Shown: positions 1 to 8,985 of the stretch, one piece after another
Position numbering within the stretch: position 1 is the stretch's first letter
How the letters are laid out: every line of letters starts with the position of its first letter
From: Ganoderma boninense
Lineage: Eukaryota; Basidiomycota; Agaricomycetes; Polyporales; Polyporaceae
Assembly: GCA_002900995.3 (NCBI GenBank)
Contig: CM035313.1
Location: forward strand, 744,001-808,000
Direction of reading: 5' to 3'
DNA: 64,000 bases
Position numbers and translations under genes: made by a program
Notes under the pieces: model-generated
Seen by the model: the letters and a program-made list of their open reading frames with translations, nothing else
What the model was told of the DNA's origin: nothing
The model's database searches: none

Positions 1-1080
1 ACGCTGCGTGTGCATGCCCAAATACCGCGCGCGACTGATCTTGTCACCGATGTTGTCCGCCGCTGCAACCAATGCCAGTTCACCCGGCGCGAGGCTCCCG
101 TACCACAACACTTGCATCCGCTTCCTCGCGTCGACGCATTCGACTGCTGGGCCTTCGATTGGATCGGCCCGCTGCAAAAATCTACAAAAGGGAATCAGTA
201 CATTCTCACCGCGCTCGATCACGGGTCCGACCTCCCGCACGCCACTGCGCATGCCGCCCGCTCGCACACCGGTGCACTCGAGCTTCTCCGCACACTCATC
301 ACCCAGTACGGCAAGCCGAAGGCTCTCCTCACAGATAACGGAGAGGAATTCCTCTCGTACCCATTCCAAAACTACCTCGCACGGCTCGGTATCGAGCACC
401 TGCGCACTTCGCCGTATCACCCGCAAACCAACGGCCGGCTTGAAAAATTCAACGACAATCTAACGCAGACCCTCGCACGGCTGGTGGCACCGGACCGACA
501 AGAGCAGTGGGATGACTACTTGCCTGATGCCCTGCTCGCCGCACGCGCACACACCAACACGTCCACCGGAGCTTCGCCCGCCTTCCTCGCGTATGGCCGT
601 GAGGCTCGTCTCCCGAGTGAGCCGACTTTTGACATGTTGCGTCGCCCGCCTACTGACAGCGAGATCGCGACCTTGCAGCACGCACGACTTGAGCGTGTCC
701 GAGACCTGTCGCAGTTCCGCGGGGAGGCTAACATGCAGGCTCTGCGTCGGCTCGAAGCAGCCGCAGAAAAACGCGAAAATACGTACCGCGATCGCGGCAT
801 CGGAATCGGCAGCCTTGTGCTGCGCTGTTCGCCCGAGGCCACCAAGCTGCACCCGCGCTGGGACGGGCCCTTCATCGTTCACGACCTAACTGATCGCAAC
901 ACATATCAGCTTCGCACAAAAAACGGCTACGTACTGCGTACCTTGTACAACGCCGAACGCCTCAAGCCCTACAACACCTCCGAGGCCGCACCCCGCCTGT
1001 GGTACTCCAGCGCCGAGTTACAACGCCGCGATGCCAAATCCCGCGTCAAAAACGACCTCCAGGCCCGTCGCATCACCTAG
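1..1080 (+). CDS. Ty3/gypsy integrase, C-terminal part of pol polyprotein (cut by window edge)
   Basis: The frame is open from base 1, so the upstream p-ol is outside the window; the stop is at 1078-1080. Numbering from the GTG at 10, a CxxC (C19, C22) is what remains of the zinc-binding HHCC domain. The integrase core follows with D50 (FDWIGP), D109 (LLTDNG) and E145 (NGRLEKF); D109 and E145 have 35 residues between them, the DD35E spacing of retroviral-type integrases. Near the C-terminus HPRWDGPF followed by a beta-rich stretch matches the GPY/F module of gypsy integrases. The enzyme would insert the element cDNA into chromosomes. No stop or frameshift is visible in this part, so the copy may be young. 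No chromodomain is seen. Confidence 0.92.
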   Translation, partial: TLRVHAQIPRATDLVTDVVRRCNQCQFTRREAPVPQHLHPLPRVDAFDCWAFDWIGPLQKSTKGNQYILTALDHGSDLPHATAHAARSHTGALELLRTLITQYGKPKALLTDNGEEFLSYPFQNYLARLGIEHLRTSPYHPQTNGRLEKFNDNLTQTLARLVAPDRQEQWDDYLPDALLAARAHTNTSTGASPAFLAYGREARLPSEPTFDMLRRPPTDSEIATLQHARLERVRDLSQFRGEANMQALRRLEAAAEKRENTYRDRGIGIGSLVLRCSPEATKLHPRWDGPFIVHDLTDRNTYQLRTKNGYVLRTLYNAERLKPYNTSEAAPRLWYSSAELQRRDAKSRVKNDLQARRIT

Positions 1081-1260
1081 TTCCGAGGACACGTCATCAC
1101 AACTACCACGTCCCGTTGTCAGCAAGTATACAACAACAAAACCCCACAATGGTTACCACTTACTTCCTGTACGAGTATTGCAACCCTGTTGGAGACGGCC
1201 CTGCAGTGGAGACGACGGAGATGCCGGAGACGACGAAGACAGGCTCGACAGGGCGAGGTT

Positions 1261-1554
1261 TGAGAAGGGGGGATGGTGTTGACGCCAGCGATTGGCTGCG
1301 CCCGCAGCCTGTTTGCCCGTGTTTGTACTCCACCCGATCGGGACGTCCAGACTGCGCGACCTCATCCGCAGGCCGAAACCTCATACTGTACGCTATAATG
1401 ATGAAAGGAATGAGCTCACCGGTTTACTGACTCGATGAGGAGCCGTGACGTAGTTACAGCAACCTATGTACTTAAAAACCCCCTCGACGTCGAATACGAA
1501 CCTCAGTACTCCGTCCTCGTCCTCACGCCTGCCGGTTCAGACTCCGAAAGGACA
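1261..1554 (+). mobile_element. Putative polypurine tract and 3' LTR of the gypsy element
   Basis: About 180 bases after the pol stop lies a purine run, TGAGAAGGGGGGATGG (1261-1276), immediately followed by TGTTGAC, the way a 3' LTR normally starts. A TG...CA unit could end at 1554 (GGACA), giving a 278-bp LTR that contains a TATA-like stretch near 1395 and CTTAAAAACC near 1470. The start is better supported than the end, because the 5' LTR lies outside the window and no target duplication can be tested. Confidence 0.4.
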
Positions 1555-2549
1555 GGGCGCAATCACAGTCTGGGTGGGGCACATGGCAGCCACGCGGCAC
1601 ACATGGCGTCCATGTGGCAAAGACGCCCCCACGTCCCATTCTCTTATGATTACAAGTCCGTGTAAACGGTGCCATCAAAACGTGGAATGCGCTTGATTTG
1701 GAAGTTTCATCAAATGGACCCCCGGCACTCCTCATCCGCCTCACGCTCGGACTGAGACTTGGACTTGAGTTTTTCTTGATAACGCGCCTGAGGGTTGTGA
1801 ACACACAATCCGAGCTTGCTTCTTCAGGTTTCTTGGTTTCTGACGTGTCCGTCATTCAGATGCATTTGTGCACACACGGTCAGCTCTGTGAGGCTCCGGT
1901 CACATCTTTCTGAGGTCGAGTTGCAGCTGCTCCACACCCTATGCGCTTCAATTTGAGCTGTGGCTGGACTACGTGTTTCTCTGCCTGGCCATGGTGTAGG
2001 CGGCAGGGTTTTCTCCTTTATCACTATGATCGAGGAGGCACAGCGCACAAAAGTGGAGATATGCCCGCCCGGCATGCACTATGCATCTCACAGGCTCTGG
2101 ACAAGGTTTCTGAATCAGAGGGATACCCGATCAACGTGAACTGGTTCATATGGAACGCATCTCCTTGCAGTTGTATTCCCCAAATTGACTATTGAAAGGA
2201 GGTAAAACTGCGCGAGGGCGGGCGGAAGCCCGCACGAAGCGCTGTGGTGCATCAATTATTCAATGGGCAGACCACTGGCAGGGCTCTGTGGCCGAACTTC
2301 CGTATACCCCGACTTAACATCTACAGTACACCCGTGACCAGGACTGCCCGGAGGGGCGATATACCTATCATTGCTGTACTAGTAGGAACGCCGGCTTCGA
2401 AGACAGCCGCAGGCTGAGGTGTTCGAACTTCGACGTCAGCGCTTGCCGATGAGGGGAGAGGCAGCAGCCGCCGTCGCCGCCGAATGGCCGATGATGGTTA
2501 TAAGTACCGGGGCTATTTTGGCAGGGAAAGAAAAACTCCCATGGATTGG
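1555..2549. other. Intergenic stretch without a recognisable gene
   Basis: Only short frames without coding character are seen on either strand between the gypsy element and the chitin synthase remnant. No repeat or RNA gene is recognised. Confidence 0.5.
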
Positions 2550-4290
2550 AATTCATGTCGGTGTCCACAAGCCTATCCGGTGAAGACACAGGCTATGAGG
2601 TACGTCAGAGGTCCATGAAACGCTATGAAGCACAGGTCAGCATAGGGATGTGCGGACACAGTCGAATTGTTTCGCTGACCGAGGGCGTATTCACCGCGTC
2701 CCCGCAGCGAAGGATAGCGATGAGCAGCAGCGGCTTCTTGCTAAGTGCATACCCAAACGATCAGCCTGCCTGCATGCCGAGAACAAAGTGGTACATTCCA
2801 CACCGCACCTAGAAAGGAGGTCTTTTGTGAGTACATTCTCGCAGCAGCCCCAAAGCGAGCTTTTCTATTTCTTCTCAACCCCGCCAGCTTCGAGAGCGAA
2901 CGACAGTTGCGAAGACTACCGGACACCTCGAACGGCCGCGGGCACCTCGAGATCGACTTGCGATGCTGTTCTGAACGGCATCAAAACGGTGAGCATGGTA
3001 CAGTGGTGGGCGCGCTGTTCATCATCTTGTAGTCGAAGGTCTGCGCCCCGATGAATGGGCATGCAGCATCAGTGTCTAAAATTCAACCTGAAATCTCCAT
3101 ACCGAGAGAGGTCAGGAGCCCGAACCAAAATTACTCCGTGCACGATTGCGACGTCCTTCACAAGTGGTATATGAGTCGGTTTCTCCGGCGCGTTCCTACG
3201 CCAAGCAGCACGCGGACCATCGACTGCAGACCCGCTTCGTCGTCCTCATCTCGTTCTGTCGCGGGAAGAACCACTCCTTCACAAAGTCGGCCGAGACTTC
3301 AACACCAGCTTAGAGGCCATGGACGGGTGGATCACCAGGATTCCGTTCGTGAGCTGCGTCTTGTGTCGATGCAGAGCGCGTCCCGTGGGCACAGCCACGA
3401 CGGCCGCGGGTCATGGTGTCAGGAGCGGGATCTCGAGTCGAGCTCGGTCGCGGTGGACGCTGGAATGTGACAGATGCCTTCCCGGGTCTGCAGCATCATC
3501 AGAAGAGCGTGTACGAGTGGTTGGAGACGCACATGGAGAAGGCGATGGACATTTTCGAGAATGGCTGACGTTGCGGAGACCTGTTCCCGTCTCCATCGAC
3601 GCTTGCGAGGTCCGTGGAGGACTCGTTCGTGTGCTCGTTGACGATGACGACTCACCTGAGCTCAGGAGGGGATGAGCGGCCAGCGCGCACCCGGGGGCTC
3701 GCGAACGCAGAAGTCGGTTGGTTGTGCGGGGTACATATGCCTCGGTTCTTGTGGCCAACCGACCAGTCTGTAGAGCCCATCGTTGTCGTCCGATGTTCCC
3801 TGAGCAAGGTAGCTATAGGAATCCATTAGACGCGATGGCCAGGAGATACGATTGAGAGGCTACATGGTGGTGCCTCGAGTGACTATATTGCGATGTGTTT
3901 GGTTGTATAACAAGGGACAGCGTCTGCGGTGCAGAAGGAGCAAGTTGGTGCTGGGGGATCAGAGTCGGAAATGCGATGCCATCGTCTTGTCGCGTGTTGC
4001 GTTTCCGCCTGTGTCCGCATTCTGGCATACTATATGACACTCGCACGAGTGAAGGGGAGTCTCGGGACTGTCTTGAGCATCTCCAGACAGGGAACAAAGG
4101 AGACCGTTTTGAGGAGACCAACTCACAAGGCATTCAGAGAACGAGCCGATCACAACGCCATAGCGCTCATCCGAATCCACTGCTATTTGGCACTGCAACT
4201 GCTCTGCGACGACACGGGGCCCATTCGTCTGTCGAGATGACTCAGTCGCGCATCAGCCGTATGACGACCTCCCTCTGAAATGTCATGTTA
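2550..4290 (-). pseudogene. Decayed, internally deleted tandem copy of the neighbouring chitin synthase
   Basis: Read against 4.58-8.69 kb, this stretch matches in the same order and orientation. 2550-2640 matches the last exon and intron; 2650-3010 matches exons 13-14; 3100-3240 matches the start of the segment at 6.64-6.81 kb; 3240-3470 matches 7.38-7.66 kb; and about 3690-4290 weakly follows the 5' part. Sequence equivalent to roughly 5.1-6.6 kb and 6.8-7.36 kb is missing, so the QRRRW and EDR catalytic region is gone. Substitutions and indels break every frame. Intron-derived sequence is still present, which means it arose by DNA duplication and not from mRNA. The boundaries are approximate. 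Confidence 0.75.
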
Positions 4291-4579
4291 TAGAGTGTCT
4301 CCCAATCCAGGCAGAACGCTACATGTAGTACCGACGATGCGGATAGACAGGCCGAAGGTTAAGATATAGGGCAGCCATGGTGTCGGTGGCAGGCAAAGGC
4401 AGTTGGAAAAGGTCTAGCAAACATAGGCGCAGAAGTCTGCATGTACACGAGTAAGTATCAACAGAACAAGATACACTATACAAAGTAACGTCCGTGAGAT
4501 GACCGTAAAGGGGGCATAGTCAAGATAAATCGATACATGTATGTAAGGGCAGGGGTATTTGTGTACAAGTCCAAGAAGC

Positions 4580-7500
4580 TCATCCGGTAAAGACGCGGGC
4601 TGTGAGGTACATCAGAGAGCCCGTGAAACGCTGCGAAACACACAGGTCAGCGTGGAGCCATACACCAGAGGCAGAGGCGGTGAAACCACGTACGATGATG
4701 CTGGTGATAGCGACGAAGGCCAGGATGAACGTCATGTACGCCTTCGTCCGGCTGAAGGTATCGTTCACCGAGAACGTGTTCACCGCGTCCCCGCCGCCGA
4801 GGATCGCGACGAGCAGCAGACCCTTCAGAACGCACACGCCGAACGATCAGCCATCTCCGCACACCGAAAAAGAGGAGACGCGCGACGTACGTTTGAGAGC
4901 ACCCAGAAGAGGAGGACGTTCGTGCGCACGTTCGCATAGTAGTCTCTCGCGAGCAGCTCCTTCTCCGCGTTGCTCAGCCCCGCGGGCTTCGGGAGCGGAC
5001 GGCGGTTGCGGAGGTTATCCAGCGCTTCCTCGTAGATAATGTTCACGTCCGTCGCGTCCGTGGGCACCTCGAGGTCGACCTGCGAGTTGCTGTTCTGTAT
5101 GACTGCGCCGAGGTCCGTGCTGACCTCCGCGTCTTGCTTCGTGCCCCATGAGATCTAACAATGGGGACGATGTCAGCAAACAGAACGAAGGAGGGAAACG
5201 TTAACTCACGTCGTCCAGGTTAGCGAATGCATAGCTGACCAAGGCATATCAGTTACGTGGGATAGGTCAGGACACGGTGGACATACATTTGGAGGATGTT
5301 GATATAGGTTGGTGACAGGAGCATATATGGGATGAAGCTGGTGAACATGTGCCACGGGTCGAACGCGAGCACGCTCGACAGTGCATACACTGGTACAAGT
5401 AAGCCCAAGGAATGAATGTAATCGTGATGCAGTTGCGAAGTACGTACTGCCGTAGGTAAGAATGATGCTGAACAGCATGAGCTGGTACGCCGAGCCACCT
5501 TGCTTGGCAGCCTGGATCGAGCACATCACGGCGGCGAAGATGACGTAGATCATGAGAAGGGCGAAAGCCAGGGTGCAGATCTTGTACTTCAACGTCGACC
5601 TGAAAGGGATTTTGAGCTTCAGAAACAGGGACGACGCGGGCGGAGTGTACATACGCCCTCGGCTTATTGCCCATAGAGAAGAGGAAGACAGAGATCACCA
5701 GACCTGCCATAAAAAACTGGCTCACAGCGTTGAAGTACTTGATGCTCGACAACTTGAACGCCGTATTTTCCAAGGACGACGTCAAGATGACCTGACGCGA
5801 CTGCCTCAGCATCGTGTCCCGCAAAGGCAACAGCAGAACTACCCACAAAGAATAGATAGAAGTTACCCTACGCAAGCCATCAGTCAGTACTCGCAGATGT
5901 CGAGACCGAGCTGCAACACTCACGACGGCGAACCACGCAGCGATCAAGTTAATAACATTGTAGATCGTCTCCAAGACGAGCAGCACCTTCCGCGCGAGAC
6001 TGTGTCCCGACGACAAGATCTGGCCGAGGTGAGCAATGGCGTACGTCGCGGCGAAGAACGAGCCGTTAAGCCACCGACGCCGCTGGCTGATGAATTCCGG
6101 GAGGGCTTCGGGGACATCCGTCTCCGCGATCGCGCTCTTGACGTACTTGAGCACCCAGTTCGAGTTGCGCTTCGCGACGAGCTCAAAGCACAAGATACGC
6201 TGCGACCACCATGAGCCATCGTAAAAATGAAAAGCAGCGAATATCTTACATCCTCGGCGAGGTCTGAAGAACCCCAGAATTCAGCACGTACTACGAATGA
6301 CCGAGCGGCGAACTTACACATGTTCGAGGTAAAGATATCTGTATCGCGACCATGCAAGATTTCACCCTTGAAGTACGAGGCGAGGGGGCCGAACCCGTAC
6401 TTGTCGTTCTGCAGCGCAATGTACCTATATGCGGAGAATGCTCCAGGCTGCGTACAAATTAGCAGGCAACTCCAAGAGAACATATAAGGAAGCCATACCA
6501 GTACGCTGATGTACCCAAACAACGATTCCGTGGGCTTATCGAGGATGTTCGTGATCTTGTACTCAAAGTTCTGCGCAGCGACTGGACGACAGTCAGCACG
6601 AGTGAGCATTGGCAGATGGAGATGCATGGATGCACGTACCGAGAGGGTTGAGGAGTCCGAGCCAACGCTTCCCCTTGTACACCGCGATCTCCCCACATGC
6701 ACCCGCAACGTTCGAGTTCATGTCGAAAGCCTTCCACAGGTGGTATATGCTCTTGTTCCCAGGGCGCGTCCCCACGTCGAGCAGCACGCAGACGTTGGGC
6801 TGCAGCATCCGCCCGAACGCGTTGAAGAACCACCGGTGCGAGTTGATCTTCTTCTGGTTCTTCTCCTTCATGCAGAAGATGACCTGTGTCGGCACGATGC
6901 CCTTGTCCGGGTACTTGAACTTCAGGTTCTCGTCCAGGCCGAAGGTGGTGGTGTACTCGAACAGGTGCGCCGTCACCGGCTTGTTGTTCACCATGTTCTT
7001 CATGTGGTCGCCTGGCTGGTAAATACCGAGCAGCGTCAGACAGTCCAGCACACGCGGGTGGACTTTCTTCCGCCCGTCTGCAACGATGCACACGACGACC
7101 TATACACGGCCATTAACGCAAGCCGACACAGACCGGTGTTCATCAGGTTCCTCACCTTCTTCCAGGCGTCCTCGCCCCACGTCCGCGAGTTCTTCCGCGA
7201 ACACAGGTGCGCGATGTTCCGCATGACGCCGATCATCGTCCGGCAGAAGAGCACCTCATCCTCCTGCATTCGTCGTCAGTCCTCAGTGCTATCGCGCTCA
7301 CAAGGAGCCAAAGCCAAAGCCAAGAAAAAATCAGACTCACGTTATACATAGTAATAACAATAAACAGCTCCGTCGTCCGCCTCATCTCGTTCTGCCGGAG
7401 GAAGAAACCCTTCTTCTCAAACTCGTCCGGGTCGCACGTCACGGCCGTGTACCGCGTCTTCAGCGTCTCAGAGTCGCCCTTGCGCGGCAGCACCAGCTTC

Positions 7501-8687
7501 GGAGGCACCGACAGGTCGAGCACCAGGTTCCCGTTCGTCAGCTGCACGCGCTTCTTCGTCTTGTGCCGGCGAAGGACGCGTCCGGTGGGCGCAGGCCCAA
7601 AGTGTCGTGTCGGAAGCGGGGTCTCAGGCTCGGTCGTGGTGGACGCAGAGTGCGCGAGCGAGACCTTCTCCGGGTCCGCAGGCGCTGACATCGCGCGCAG
7701 GAACGTGCGAGAATGGCCGAAGGCGGAGAGGGTAGATGTAGACTCGCTGGAGTTGGTTGACACCTTTGAGAACGGTCGGCGCTGCGGAGGCTCGTTCTCG
7801 TTCGTCGTCGACTGCCGCGGACGGAGAGGAGACTCGTTCTCGTTCGTGGAAATTACTTGCCTGCGCTGGGGAGACGGAGAGAAGCCAGAGTACTGCACGC
7901 TCCCGTTGCCGGTGATCTGGTAGTCATCATCGTCGACCGCGGGGGTTGGCGAGCGCGAACGCGGAGGCCTGTAGGTCGCGCGAGACAATGTGCCGGACGC
8001 GTACGCCTCGGTGTCGTGCTGGAAGTGGTCTATGGACGCGTCTCCGGGGTACATCGCCGCCGTGTGCTGCTCCGGGGGCGGGGCGTAGGTGTACCCAGTC
8101 ACGTCAGTGCTCACGGCACTGTATGCGGACATTGGGCGCGACGGCCATGAGGTGCGATCGGGCATATAGTAGTGCTCCGAGAGTGTAGACTGAGATGTAT
8201 TTTGCTGCATGACGAGAGAGGGCGGCTGCGCTGGTGCGGAGGGAGAGGGCTGGTGGTATACCGGAAGATGAGAGTCGGAAAAGGGATCGTCTTCTGGTGG
8301 GTAGTCCAAGTCGTCCCAGTCAAGGGGCTCTCCAGATTCAATGGTGGGGAGTTGGGGGGCGGAGAGTCCGCGATTATAGGGAGCATACATGTCGTGCCTG
8401 TCTCCGTACAACGTCTCTCCAGAGCTCTGTCTTGACAGCGACATCCTCTCGCTCGCGATGGATCCTTCTTCAGACGCTTCAGGCACAGGCGGGAGAGATG
8501 GCTGCCGAATGGGAGACGTCCTCGGGGGTCGGTGTTGGACGGTCGTGATGTTTGGCTGTCTGTCATATTCATCTTGTTCTGCCATAGCTAATTGCATAAT
8601 CGTTGAGGGTCGAGTAGGGGAGACGTCGCGAGTATCATGATTACCGTTGAGTGGGGCATAGTTCAGCTGTCTTCGTCTAGAGTCCAT
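4580..8687 (-). CDS. Chitin synthase, division 1 (class I-III type), 15 exons
   Basis: Plasma-membrane enzyme that polymerises UDP-GlcNAc into cell-wall chitin. My exon model (minus strand, all phases agree, 1,099 aa): 8687-7341, 7263-7156, 7099-6640, 6581-6499, 6447-6318, 6263-6250, 6199-5924, 5867-5847, 5791-5655, 5599-5448, 5389-5287, 5234-5210, 5154-4891, 4822-4694, 4630-4580. The N-terminal ~370 residues are Ser/Pro-rich and disordered. Then come the chitin_synth_1N region ([12 protein letters not shown]), [11 protein letters not shown], the LAEDRIL and QRRRWLNGS catalytic motifs, a SWGTK motif of classes I-III, and several C-terminal membrane helices. Exons of 14, 21 and 25 nt lie in the conserved part. 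The start ATG is the first in frame with the conserved protein; an upstream open frame lacks an ATG. A dead tandem copy lies downstream. Confidence 0.93.
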
Positions 8688-8985
8688 GTTTGAGAGGAAG
8701 AGGGGCCAGAATGAAGAGGTCAAGCAGGAGCCCAGCGAGGACGGAAGCAAGCAACGCAGCTCAAACTGAACGCGACTGTGTACAACATCACGTGGCCGTG
8801 GCGCTGCGAGCTTCCCACACGGGCCGGCGCCCGCAGCAGGGGCGGGGAAATCCGGGGAAATCGAACGGCTCGAAGGAATTCGACCCTGAACGACTTCGAA
8901 CAGTTTAGCCACTCACTTTGCAGATTTGTACCATCGTCTCGCATGCTCGTAGTCATAGGTATACAGTACGCACGGAAGGCTCTAT

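Noticed and set aside
2550..4290. Chitin synthase relic as a processed pseudogene
   Set aside because: Intron-derived sequence next to the last exon is still recognisable.
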